DNA of 64,000 bases from VAZQ01 sp963785745 (GTDB lineage: Bacteria; Pseudomonadota; Alphaproteobacteria; Rhizobiales; Xanthobacteraceae), in NCBI GenBank assembly GCA_963785745.1, contig CAWAWR010000006.1, forward strand, positions 227,907-291,906, written 5' to 3'. Positions 53,584 to 61,487 of the stretch are shown piece by piece. Within the stretch, counting starts at the first letter, position 1; each line of letters starts with the position of its first letter. The position numbers were made by a program, and so were the translations under genes. The notes beneath the pieces were generated by a model. It searched no databases and was not told where the DNA came from. It saw nothing but the letters and a program-made list of their open reading frames with translations.

Positions 53584-54486
53584 CTAGCGTTTAGACCTGC
53601 GCGGAGCAGCTTTGCCGCGGGCGGGGGACCGCCCCCGGGCGGACTTGGCCGCGGGCTTGCGCGCCGGCACCTTGGTTTTGCCCTTGGCGGCTGCGGTTTT
53701 GGGCTTTCCGGCCCTGGATGCAGCGGATTTGGGCGGGGCCTTCGGAGACGCCTTGGGCTTAACCTTCGCCGCAGACTTTCCGGCGCCGGCGCGGGTTCCC
53801 GAGGCCTTGGTTCCCGAAGCCTGGCCCGGCGCCTGGGCGGCCGATTTCGGGGGCGGCGCCTTGGCAGGACTTGTTTCCTTGGGGGCTGGCTTGCGGACCG
53901 GCGGCTTCTCGGCAAGAGCACGGTGGACCGCAACCTCGACCTCGTCGATGGGCGCCATGCCGTCCACCGACCGCAGCGTCCCCTGCCAACGGTAGTAATC
54001 CACCAGCGGCGCGGTCTGCTCCTTGTAGGCGTCGACGCGGCGCTTGAGCACCTCCGGGTCGTCGTCCGACCGCAGCGGCTCGCCGCGCGCGGCCGATTCC
54101 CGCATCCGGTTCTCGATCCGCTGTTGCAGGATGCCGCTGTCGACCCGTAGCTCGATCACACCGTCGAGCTTGAGGCGCTTTTCCTTGAGCATCTTGTCGA
54201 GCGCGACCGCCTGCGGGACCGTGCGCGGAAAACCGTCGAGGATGAAGCCGTTCGTGGCATCAGGCTCGCCGATGCGGTCGGCAACGATCGACACCACGAT
54301 CTCGTCGGGCACGAGCTCGCCGCGATCCATGATCGCCTTGGCGCGCAGCCCGACCAGCGTCCCGGCCTTGACGGCGGCGCGCAGCATGTCCCCGGTCGAG
54401 AGCTGCACGATGCCGTGCTTCTGAACGAGCCGTTGCGCTTGCGTACCCTTCCCGGCCCCCGGCGGACCGAGCAAGATCAGTCTCAT
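53584..54486 (-). CDS. adk: Adenylate kinase with long basic C-terminal tail
   Basis: A 300-residue protein. Residues 1-193 are a complete short-type adenylate kinase (AMP + ATP to 2 ADP): P-loop ILLGPPGAGKGTQAQRL, QLSTGDMLRAAVKAGT, GFILDGFPRTVPQA and DDDPEVLKRRVDAYKEQTAPL, with a short lid and no zinc cysteines. Residues 194-300 are a Lys/Ala/Pro/Ser-rich tail with almost no acidic residue (for example KPKTAAAKGKTKVPARKPAA), histone-H1-like. The usual length is about 185-220. The ATG follows the secY2 stop with no gap. Tandem TAG TAG stop. Confidence 0.95.
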   Translation of the reverse strand: MRLILLGPPGAGKGTQAQRLVQKHGIVQLSTGDMLRAAVKAGTLVGLRAKAIMDRGELVPDEIVVSIVADRIGEPDATNGFILDGFPRTVPQAVALDKMLKEKRLKLDGVIELRVDSGILQQRIENRMRESAARGEPLRSDDDPEVLKRRVDAYKEQTAPLVDYYRWQGTLRSVDGMAPIDEVEVAVHRALAEKPPVRKPAPKETSPAKAPPPKSAAQAPGQASGTKASGTRAGAGKSAAKVKPKASPKAPPKSAASRAGKPKTAAAKGKTKVPARKPAAKSARGRSPARGKAAPRRSKR

Positions 54487-55719
54487 CTACGTCGCCTCCA
54501 AACCTTCCTGCTGCGCCTGATCGAGCTGCGCCTTCACATCCAGTATGGCACAAACCAAAATCAGGAGCGACGTACCACCTAGATAAAACGGTGGCGACCA
54601 CTTGGCGACCACTATCTCCGGGACCAGGTACACGAACGCAAGATAGACGGCCCCGATCGCGCTGGTGCGGGAAATCACGCGATCGATGTGGTTGGCGGTG
54701 GCCTCTCCCGGCTCCACGCCGGCGATGACGCCGCCGTGCTTGCGCAAGTCCTCCGCAGCCTCGTCGGGATTGAGCAGGAACGCCGTATAGAAGAAGACGC
54801 ACAGCACGATCGCAACGCCGTACAGAGCCAAGAACACCGGCCGCCCCTGCTTCAGATGAGCCATCATCCAGTCTGGCAATCCCCATCCCAGATTGGCGGC
54901 GAGGAACGGCAACAGCAGTAGCCACGAGGCGAGAATGGTCGGAACCATGCCGGCATTGTTGAGCTTCAGCCGAAGCTGCGAGCGGCCTTCGACCATCCGC
55001 GCGTCGGCCTGCCGGCGAAACGTGACCTCAAGCTGCCGCCGCGCCAGCTCCATGTGCACGATCAAAGCCGTGAGCGCGACTGCGAGCAGGCACGTTGCCA
55101 GCATGAGATTGGTCGACAGCACGCCCTGCTGGCTGAGCTCAAGCATGTAGGAGAGCGCCGCCGGCAGTTCCGCCACGATCCCGACGGCGAGAATGAGCGA
55201 AATGCCATTGCCGATGCCGCGCGCGGTGATCTGGCCGGCAAGCCAGACCAGAAAGATCACCCCGCCGGTCAAGGTGAGCGTCGTGGTCAGAAGGAACATC
55301 GTGCCCGGCTCCACAACAACATTCCCCACGCCTTCAAGCGCGAGCGCGATGCCTAGAGCCTGAAAAGCCGCCAGGCCGATGGTCAGCGCGAGCGTATAAA
55401 CATCAAGCCTGCGGCGGCCACTTTCACCGCGCCTTGGCAACGCCCGCAGCGCCGGCAACACGATCGAAGCGAGCTGGAGCAGCAACGACGCGCTCACAAA
55501 GGGCAGGATGCTCAGGGCAAAGATCGACAGGCGGCCGATGCCGCCGCCGGCGAACAAATCGAGCGTGCCGAAAATGCCGCCGGCCTGCTGCCGGAACAGC
55601 TGCTGCCAGACCGCCGCATCGATCCCGGGAACGGAAATGTAGGTCCCAAGCCGAAAGACCAGGAGGCAACCGATGGTCAAACCGATGCGCCGCCCCAGGC
55701 CAGATGACATCCAAGCCAT
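54487..55719 (-). CDS. Second, divergent SecY-like translocase subunit
   Basis: A 410-residue ten-helix SecY homologue placed between secY and adk. It keeps the plug and pore layout (FRQQAGGIFGTLDLFAGGGI, LSIFALSILPFVSASLLLQL, GQITARGIGNGISLILAVGI, MVPTILASWLLLLPF). Differences from its neighbour: the N-terminal cytosolic helix is about 17 residues shorter; HLPLK becomes QLRLK; the fifth cytosolic loop reads GVEPGE with Glu336 where SecY has GIRPGE (Arg357); and the protein ends at QEGLEAT without the YEGLIKRSKLRGRRR tail. An ATG at 55710 (AAGGGGG nine bases upstream) is an alternative start. It probably is a membrane channel or modulator; SecA-driven secretion is doubtful. Confidence 0.9.
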   Translation of the reverse strand: MAWMSSGLGRRIGLTIGCLLVFRLGTYISVPGIDAAVWQQLFRQQAGGIFGTLDLFAGGGIGRLSIFALSILPFVSASLLLQLASIVLPALRALPRRGESGRRRLDVYTLALTIGLAAFQALGIALALEGVGNVVVEPGTMFLLTTTLTLTGGVIFLVWLAGQITARGIGNGISLILAVGIVAELPAALSYMLELSQQGVLSTNLMLATCLLAVALTALIVHMELARRQLEVTFRRQADARMVEGRSQLRLKLNNAGMVPTILASWLLLLPFLAANLGWGLPDWMMAHLKQGRPVFLALYGVAIVLCVFFYTAFLLNPDEAAEDLRKHGGVIAGVEPGEATANHIDRVISRTSAIGAVYLAFVYLVPEIVVAKWSPPFYLGGTSLLILVCAILDVKAQLDQAQQEGLEAT

Positions 55720-55772
55720 CCCCCTTGGAGAGCGCGCCTGTTACGCCCGGTCGCGGCAGCGGTGGTCCGGCA

Positions 55773-57104
55773 TCATCGCCGACGCCCGCGCAGCTTCGAA
55801 CGCTTGATCAGTCCTTCGTACTGGTGCGCGAGCAGATAGCCCTGCACCTGCGCCACCGTGTCCATGGTGACGCTGACCACGATCAAGAGCGACGTGCCGC
55901 CGAAATAGAACATGCCCGGCGCATAGGAGAGGATGATTTCCGGCAACAGGCACACCAGCGACAGATAGACCGCGCCGATGCAGGTGATGCGCGTGAGCAC
56001 ATAGTCGATGTATTCGGCGGTGCGCTCGCCTGGCCGGATGCCCGGAATGAAACCGCCATGCTTCTTGAGATTGTCGGCGGTCTCGGTCGGGTTGAACACG
56101 ATCGCCGTATAGAAGAACGCGAAGAAGACGATCATCGCGATGTAGAGGAACAGGAACAGCGGGCGGCCGTGGCCGAGCTGGGTGACCAGCGTCTGGAACC
56201 ACTCCGGCCCCGCCCCGGCGTTGAAGTTCGCCACCGTGGTCGGCAGCAGCAGTAGCGACGACGCGAAGATCGGCGGAATGACGCCGGAGGTGTTGAGCTT
56301 GAGCGGCAGATGCGAGGACTGGCCCTCGAACATGCGGTTGCCGACCTGGCGCTTGGGATACTGGATCAAGAGCCGCCGCTGCGCGCGCTCCATGAACACG
56401 ATGAAGGCGGTCACGAACAGCGCCATCACCGCCACGACGAAGATCAGCGTCGTCGACAGCGCGCCTTCGCGGCTGAGCTGCAGCGCGTTGACGAGCGCAC
56501 CCGGCAGCTCCGCGACGATGCCCGCCATGATGATCAGCGAGATGCCGTTGCCGATGCCGCGCGACGTGATCTGCTCGCCCAGCCACATCAGGAACATCGT
56601 GCCGCCGGTGAGCGTGATGACGGTGGAGATGCGGAAGAACCAACCCGGGTCACTCACCACGTTGCCGGCGCCTTCGAGGCCGATGGCGATGCCGAACGCC
56701 TGCAGCGCCGCCAATCCCAGCGTGAGATAGCGCGTGTATTGGTTGATGATCTTGCGGCCCGCCTCGCCTTCCTTCTTGAGCTGCTCAAGGGTCGGCGACA
56801 CCGTCGTCATGAGCTGGATGATGATCGATGCCGAGATGTACGGCATGATGTTCAACGCGAAGATCGCCATGCGGTTGATGCCGCCGCCGGAAAACATGTT
56901 GAACATGCCGAGGATGCCGCCGGCGTTCTGGCGGAAGATCTGGTCCCAGGCCGCCGGATCGATGCCGGGCAGCGGGATGTAGGTGCCGAAGCGGTAGACG
57001 AGCAGCGCGCCGAGCGTGAACCAGATGCGTTTCTTGAGTTCCTCGGCCTTGGCGAGCGCCGAGAAATTGAGGTTGGCCGCAAGTTGTTCCGCTGCTGACG
57101 CCAT
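55773..57104 (-). CDS. secY: Preprotein translocase subunit SecY
   Basis: A 443-residue canonical SecY, the channel through which SecA or the ribosome pushes proteins. Ten helices; plug FRQNAGGILGMFNMFSGGGI; IFALNIMPYISASIIIQLMT; cytosolic loop 4 with YPKRQVGNRMFEGQSSHLPL; loop 5 GFIPGIRPGERTAEYID with Arg357; tail YEGLIKRSKLRGRRR. Lies 97 bases after rplO and 53 bases before the second SecY gene. Confidence 0.98.
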   Translation of the reverse strand: MASAAEQLAANLNFSALAKAEELKKRIWFTLGALLVYRFGTYIPLPGIDPAAWDQIFRQNAGGILGMFNMFSGGGINRMAIFALNIMPYISASIIIQLMTTVSPTLEQLKKEGEAGRKIINQYTRYLTLGLAALQAFGIAIGLEGAGNVVSDPGWFFRISTVITLTGGTMFLMWLGEQITSRGIGNGISLIIMAGIVAELPGALVNALQLSREGALSTTLIFVVAVMALFVTAFIVFMERAQRRLLIQYPKRQVGNRMFEGQSSHLPLKLNTSGVIPPIFASSLLLLPTTVANFNAGAGPEWFQTLVTQLGHGRPLFLFLYIAMIVFFAFFYTAIVFNPTETADNLKKHGGFIPGIRPGERTAEYIDYVLTRITCIGAVYLSLVCLLPEIILSYAPGMFYFGGTSLLIVVSVTMDTVAQVQGYLLAHQYEGLIKRSKLRGRRR

Positions 57105-57201
57105 CCTGGTCCTCCGTGCCCGCCCTTAATCGCCCCCGCGGCCGTCTGCCCTATATGGAGAGCCGAGCGCTCAATTCACATAGGGGTCAGGCCACCCGGG
57201 C

Positions 57202-57696
57202 TCAGGCGGTCTTTTCCTCTGCCGCCTCGCGCTTCGGGGCCAGGATCGTCACCGAGCCGCCGGCCTTCTCGACCGCCGCCACCGCCGATTTCGAGGCGCC
57301 CCAGACCGAGAACGCGAGCTTCGCCTTGAGTTCGCCCATGCCCAGGAGCCGGACGCCCTCGCGGGCGCGGCGCAGGACGCCGGCCTTGACCAGCGCCGCC
57401 GCATCGACCGTGGCGCCGCTCTCGAGCTTGCCGGCGTCGACCGCCTGCTGGATGCGGTCGAGATTGACCTCGCAGAGCTTGCGCGCGAACGGCGTGTTCT
57501 TGAAGCCGCGCTTGGGGAGCCGCCGATGCAGCGGCATCTGACCGCCCTCGAAGCCCTTGATGCGCACGCCCGAGCGCGCGGTCTGGCCCTTGCCGCCGCG
57601 TCCGCCGGTCTTGCCTTTGCCGGAGCCGATGCCGCGCCCGATCCGCATGCGGGCTTTCTTGGCTCCCGGCCGGTCGGCGAGCTGATTGAGCTTCAT
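57202..57696 (-). CDS. rplO: 50S ribosomal protein uL15
   Basis: A 164-residue protein: MKLNQLADRPGAKKARMRIG start, GRGIGSGKGKTGGRGGKGQT glycine-rich segment, and GFEGGQMPLHRRLPKRGFKN. The start at ATG 57696 has GAGGAC upstream; the frame open to the right is not used. Follows rpmD by 58 bases. Confidence 0.98.
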   Translation of the reverse strand: MKLNQLADRPGAKKARMRIGRGIGSGKGKTGGRGGKGQTARSGVRIKGFEGGQMPLHRRLPKRGFKNTPFARKLCEVNLDRIQQAVDAGKLESGATVDAAALVKAGVLRRAREGVRLLGMGELKAKLAFSVWGASKSAVAAVEKAGGSVTILAPKREAAEEKTA

Positions 57697-57754
57697 GACG
57701 TCGTCCTCATTCTCTTCGCCGTCACGGCCGGCCCCCAGGCCGGATGCGACGAAA

Positions 57755-57946
57755 CTATTTTGCAGCAGCCTCAACCACTTGCACGAGGTGCTTCACCTTG
57801 GCGATCATGCCGCGGGTCTGCGATGTGTCCGGAACCTCGGCCACGCGCCCGATGCGGTTCAGCTTGAGCCCGATCAGAGTCTCGCGCTGGGTATGATGGC
57901 GGCGGATCGGGCTGCCGATCTGCTTGATCTTGATGCTCTTGGCCAT
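57755..57946 (-). CDS. rpmD: 50S ribosomal protein uL30
   Basis: A 63-residue protein: IKIKQIGSPIRRHHTQRETL, then IGLKLNRIGRVAEVPDTSQT and GMIAKVKHLVQVV, the standard bacterial L30 sequence. It lies 20 bases after rpsE. Confidence 0.98.
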   Translation of the reverse strand: MAKSIKIKQIGSPIRRHHTQRETLIGLKLNRIGRVAEVPDTSQTRGMIAKVKHLVQVVEAAAK

Positions 57947-57966
57947 GTTGACGAACTCCCGGCGCC

Positions 57967-58527
57967 TTAATCGGCGCTCTGCTCGGCCTCGCCGGTATCG
58001 CGGCGGCGCGCCTGCAGCGAAGACACCTTGATGTTGCGCCGCGCGGCGACCGAACGCGGTAAATCCTGGCGCTTGAGCGCGTCGAAGGTCGCGCGCACCA
58101 TGTTGTAGGGATTGGACGAGCCGAGCGACTTCGCCACCACGTCCTGCATGCCGAGCGTCTCGAACACCGCGCGCATCGGACCGCCGGCGATGATGCCGGT
58201 GCCGGGAGGCGCCGCGCGCAGGATCACCTTGCCGGCGCCGTGGCGGCCGAGCACGTCGTGATGCAGCGTGCGGCCTTCGCGCAACGGTACCCGGATCAGC
58301 GCGCGCTTGGCGGCATCGGTCGCCTTGCGGATCGCTTCCGGCACCTCGCGCGCCTTGCCGTGGCCGAAGCCGACGCGGCCCTTCTCGTCTCCGACGACGA
58401 CCAGCGCCGCGAAGCCGAAGCGCCGTCCACCCTTCACAACCTTCGCCACACGATTGATGTGGACGAGCTTGTCGGTGAACTCGCTTTCTTCCCGCTCTCT
58501 GTGCCGACCGTGTGGTTCACGTGCCAT
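57967..58527 (-). CDS. rpsE: 30S ribosomal protein uS5
   Basis: A 186-residue protein. EFTDKLVHINRVAKVVKGGR start of the RNA-binding domain, AALVVVGDEKGRVGFGHGKA, and GTGIIAGGPMRAVFETLGM in the second domain. The C-terminal tail (QARRRDTGEAEQSAD) is as in relatives. Next to rplR (42 bases). Confidence 0.98.
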   Translation of the reverse strand: MAREPHGRHREREESEFTDKLVHINRVAKVVKGGRRFGFAALVVVGDEKGRVGFGHGKAREVPEAIRKATDAAKRALIRVPLREGRTLHHDVLGRHGAGKVILRAAPPGTGIIAGGPMRAVFETLGMQDVVAKSLGSSNPYNMVRATFDALKRQDLPRSVAARRNIKVSSLQARRRDTGEAEQSAD

Positions 58528-58569
58528 ATCGATGTTCCGTTCCGTTCGGGCTGCGCCCGTTCAAACCCT

Positions 58570-58932
58570 CTAGAATTTGAGACCGCCCTCGCGCGCCGCA
58601 TCGGCGAGCGCCTTGACGCGACCGTGATAGAGATAGGCGCCGCGGTCGAACACGACTTCCTTGACTCCCTTGGCGGCCGCGCGCTCCGCAACCAGCTTGC
58701 CGACCGCCTTCGCCGCCGCGATGTTGGCGCCGTTCTTCATGCTGCCGCGCATGTCCTTCTCGATCGAGGACGCCGAAGCCAGCGTCTCGCCCTTGGTATC
58801 GTCGATGACCTGCGCGTAGATGTGCTTCGACGAGCGGAAAATGGACAACCGCGCGCGGCCATTGCTGGCGCGGCGGATAGCGCGCCGCACCTGCGCCTTC
58901 CGTCTTGCGGTCCGATCACTGAGCCTGGACAT
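58570..58932 (-). CDS. rplR: 50S ribosomal protein uL18
   Basis: A 120-residue 5S-rRNA-binding protein: RRAIRRASNGRARLSIFRSS and KHIYAQVIDDTKGETLASAS, ending VFDRGAYLYHGRVKALADAAREGGLKF (in parts). Begins 10 bases after the stop of the inserted 65-codon gene, instead of directly after rplF as is usual. Confidence 0.98.
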   Translation of the reverse strand: MSRLSDRTARRKAQVRRAIRRASNGRARLSIFRSSKHIYAQVIDDTKGETLASASSIEKDMRGSMKNGANIAAAKAVGKLVAERAAAKGVKEVVFDRGAYLYHGRVKALADAAREGGLKF

Positions 58933-58942
58933 GATCCGGTTC

Positions 58943-59140
58943 CTACTTCTTCCTGCCGCCGTCCTTGCGGACGGTGATCAGGTTGCGCAGCAACTTGCGC
59001 GATGTGATTTCGTTGACGTCCACGGCATCCGGCCGGGCCAGCGTGGCGGGCAGCATCCGCAACCGCGGCGACGCAGCCGCGCCGCGCACGATGATGACGT
59101 CCCCCGTCCGCAAATGACCGAGTATCTGGGCAACGCTCAT
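58943..59140 (-). CDS. 65-residue protein inserted between rplF and rplR, unknown
   Basis: A small basic protein, MSVAQILGHLRTGDVIIVRG then AAASPRLRMLPATLA, ending ITVRKDGGRKK. Its ATG overlaps the rplF stop (ATGA) and its TAG is 10 bases before the rplR start, so it is fully embedded in the operon's translation. Codon use is GC-rich at third positions like its neighbours. A central GDVIIVRG strand followed by a basic tail could bind RNA. I know no standard ribosomal gene at this place and do not recognise the family. Confidence 0.7.
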   Translation of the reverse strand: MSVAQILGHLRTGDVIIVRGAAASPRLRMLPATLARPDAVDVNEITSRKLLRNLITVRKDGGRKK

Positions 59141-59670
59141 TTCTTCTTTCCTTCCTTGCGGAAGATGTACTCGCCCGCGTGCTTGATGCCCTTGGCCTTG
59201 TACGGCTCCGGCGGCCGGTAGTCGCGGATCTCGGCCGCCACCTGCCCGACCTTCTGCTTGTCGATGCCGGTGATGACGATCTCGGTCGGCTTCGGCGTCA
59301 CGATCGCGATCCCCTCGGGGATCGGATAGACGATGTCGTGGCTGTAGCCGAGCGCGAGCTGCAGGTTCTTGCCCTGCACGGCGGCGCGATAGCCTACGCC
59401 GTTGATCTCAAGCCGCTCCTCGAAGCCCTTGGTGACGCCGGTCACCAGGTTGGCGACCAGCGCCCGGTAGGTTCCCCACATCGCGCGGGCGCGCTTGGTC
59501 TCGTTGCGCGGGTCGACCTTGATCGTATCCTTGTCCATGGTGGCCGCGACGTCGCCATGCAGCACGACCTGCAGGGCGCCTTTCGGCCCCTTCACCTTGA
59601 CGGTCTGGCCCTCGACATTGGCCGTAACCCCCGAGGGGATCGAAACCGGTTTTTTTCCGACACGTGACAT
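59137..59670 (-). CDS. rplF: 50S ribosomal protein uL6
   Basis: A 177-residue protein: SRVGKKPVSIPSGVTANVEG, VKGPKGALQ, YRALVANLVTGVTKGFEERL and PEPYKAKGIKHAGEYIFRKE near the end, which is the L6 signature. Its stop overlaps the start of the 65-codon gene. Confidence 0.98.
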   Translation of the reverse strand: MSRVGKKPVSIPSGVTANVEGQTVKVKGPKGALQVVLHGDVAATMDKDTIKVDPRNETKRARAMWGTYRALVANLVTGVTKGFEERLEINGVGYRAAVQGKNLQLALGYSHDIVYPIPEGIAIVTPKPTEIVITGIDKQKVGQVAAEIRDYRPPEPYKAKGIKHAGEYIFRKEGKKK

Positions 59671-59694
59671 GGCGCTGATCCGATCGTTATCCGA

Positions 59695-60093
59695 CTAGAA
59701 CACCGTGAGCAGGATTTCGCCGCCGACATTGGCGTCGCGCGCCGCGTGATCGGCCATCACGCCCTTGGGCGTTGAGACAATCGCGACACCGAGGCCATTG
59801 TTGATGCGCGGCAGATTGCGCACCGAGGCGTAGACCCGGCGGCCGGGCTTCGACACCCGCGACATCTCGCGGATGACGGGCGCGCCGTCGAAATATTTCA
59901 GCTCGATCTCGAGCTCGTTGCGCCCATTGGCATGCTCGACCGCCGCATAGCCGCGGATGTAGCCTTCGGTCTTGAGCACCTCGAGCACGCTCTCGCGCAG
60001 CCGCGAGGCCGGCGAGGACACCTTCGATTTATTCCGCATCTGCGCGTTGTTGATGCGCGCAATCATATCGCCGAGCGGATCGTTCAAAGCCAT
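59695..60093 (-). CDS. rpsH: 30S ribosomal protein uS8
   Basis: A 132-residue protein, also known to act as translational repressor of spc operons in E. coli. NDPLGDMIARINNAQMRNKS, EGYIRGYAAVEHANGRNELE and NNGLGVAIVSTPKGVMADHA are standard. 24 bases before rplF. Confidence 0.98.
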   Translation of the reverse strand: MALNDPLGDMIARINNAQMRNKSKVSSPASRLRESVLEVLKTEGYIRGYAAVEHANGRNELEIELKYFDGAPVIREMSRVSKPGRRVYASVRNLPRINNGLGVAIVSTPKGVMADHAARDANVGGEILLTVF

Positions 60094-60105
60094 CGCTCGA
60101 TGCTC

Positions 60106-60411
60106 CTACCAGCTTGACTTGAGAAGACCGGGGATCATGCCCTTGGAGCCGAGCTCCCGCAGGGCAATACGGCTGAGCTTGTGCTTGCGGTAATACGCGC
60201 GCGGCCGGCCGCTGATCTCGCAACGGTTGCGGATCCTGGTGGGCGACGAATTGCGCGGCATTTCGGCAAGCTTCAGCGAAGCCGCAAAACGCTCCTCGAT
60301 CGGCTTGGTCTTGTCGCCGGCGATCGCCTTGAGGCGGGTGCGGCGGCCCGAATATTTCTTGGCCAGCCTTCGCCGCCGATTGTTCTTTTCGATCGAACTC
60401 TTCTTAGCCAT
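60106..60411 (-). CDS. rpsN: 30S ribosomal protein uS14 (zinc-free type)
   Basis: A 101-residue S14: AKKSSIEKNNRRRRLAKKYS, RNRCEISGRPRAYYRKHKLS and RIALRELGSKGMIPGLLKSSW. It lacks the CxxC zinc sites, so it is the long, zinc-independent form usual in alphaproteobacteria. 12 bases before rpsH. Confidence 0.98.
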   Translation of the reverse strand: MAKKSSIEKNNRRRRLAKKYSGRRTRLKAIAGDKTKPIEERFAASLKLAEMPRNSSPTRIRNRCEISGRPRAYYRKHKLSRIALRELGSKGMIPGLLKSSW

Positions 60412-60448
60412 TAAGCTCTCCTGGGTATCCGCGTTTGAGGGCTAGCCC

Positions 60449-61168
60449 TCACTGCCGGAACGGGAAGTTGAATGCGGCCAGCAACGCGCGCGCCTCGTCG
60501 TCCGTCTTGGCGCTCGTGCAGACCGTGATGTCCATGCCCCAGACATCCGACGCCTTGTCGTAGTCGATCTCCGGGAAAACGAGGTGTTCCTTGATGCCGA
60601 TCGTGTAGTTGCCGCGGCCGTCGAAGCTCTTGGGATTGAGCCCGCGGAAGTCGCGCACGCGCGGCAGCGCGATGGTGATCAGACGGTCGATGAATTCGTA
60701 CATCCGGGTCTTGCGCAGCGTCACCTTGCAGCCGATGGCTTGGCCATCGCGCAGCTTGTAGGTGGCGATCGACTTGCGCGACTTGGTGATGATCGCCTTC
60801 TGTCCGGAAATCTGGCCGAGGTCGGCGGCCGCGGCGTCGACCTTCTTGCGGTCGTTGACGCCCTCGCCGATGCCCATGTTGATGACGACCTTCTGGATGG
60901 TCGGCACCTGCATGGGATTCTTGTAGCCGTTCTGCTCGGTGAGCTGCTTGCGCACCACCTCTTCGAAATGGGTGCGCAGCCGCGGCGTCACCCGCTGCTC
61001 GGGACGCTTGCCCTTCGGCTTCGCGCCGGCATCCGCCTTCGGCTGGCCTTTCTCGCCACCCTTGTCGCCGCCGCCTTTGGCCTGCTGCTTGGGTTGCTTG
61101 GGCTCGCCGCCCGCTTCCGCCTTCGGGCCCTTGGGGGCCTTCGGGGCTTTCTCGCCGATGTCAGCCAT
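60449..61168 (-). CDS. rplE: 50S ribosomal protein uL5 with N-terminal extension
   Basis: A 239-residue uL5; the usual size is about 180. The core starts at TPRLRTHFEEVVRKQL (residue 61) and goes on with VPTIQKVVINMGIGEG, ITKSRKSIATYKLRDGQAIG and FPEIDYDKASDVWGMDITV. Residues 1-60 are Lys/Gly/Pro/Ala-rich (for example EKAPKAPKGPKAEAGGEPKQ), with no hydrophobic residues to speak of, so disordered. The ATG 61168 overlaps the rplX stop by 8 bases. No other start with a ribosome site is seen near the core. Confidence 0.95.
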   Translation of the reverse strand: MADIGEKAPKAPKGPKAEAGGEPKQPKQQAKGGGDKGGEKGQPKADAGAKPKGKRPEQRVTPRLRTHFEEVVRKQLTEQNGYKNPMQVPTIQKVVINMGIGEGVNDRKKVDAAAADLGQISGQKAIITKSRKSIATYKLRDGQAIGCKVTLRKTRMYEFIDRLITIALPRVRDFRGLNPKSFDGRGNYTIGIKEHLVFPEIDYDKASDVWGMDITVCTSAKTDDEARALLAAFNFPFRQ

Positions 61169-61487
61169 CGATCTCAACTCCCGAGCGCTTGGACACACGG
61201 ACCTTCTTGCGGTCCAGGCCTTCGCCCACGTATTTGAAGCCGACGCGGGTCGGCTTGTTGTCCTTCGGGTCAAGCAGCGCGAGGTTCGACAGGTGGACGG
61301 ACGCCTCCTTGGAGACGATCCCGCCTTCCTGCTGCGCCGTCTGCTTCTGGTGCCGCTTCACCATATTGACCCCGCGCACCAGCGCGCGCTCGTCCGCCGG
61401 GCTGACCGAGATGACCTCGCCCCGCTTGTTCTTGTCGCGTCCGCTGAGCACGATCACGCGGTCGCCTTTCCTGATCTTGGCAGCCAT
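61161..61487 (-). CDS. rplX: 50S ribosomal protein uL24
   Basis: A 108-residue protein with the KOW motif: IRKGDRVIVLSGRDKNKRGE, then GVNMVKRHQKQTAQQEGGIV and VRVSKRSGVEIDG. GGAGGTGC precedes ATG 61487, which touches the rplN stop (TGATG). Confidence 0.97.
   Translation of the reverse strand: MAAKIRKGDRVIVLSGRDKNKRGEVISVSPADERALVRGVNMVKRHQKQTAQQEGGIVSKEASVHLSNLALLDPKDNKPTRVGFKYVGEGLDRKKVRVSKRSGVEIDG

Noticed and set aside
54487..57104. An accessory SecA2/SecY2 export system as in streptococci
   Set aside because: No SecA2, Asp or glycoprotein adhesin genes are present, and the second SecY resembles its own neighbour rather than coming with a cargo locus.
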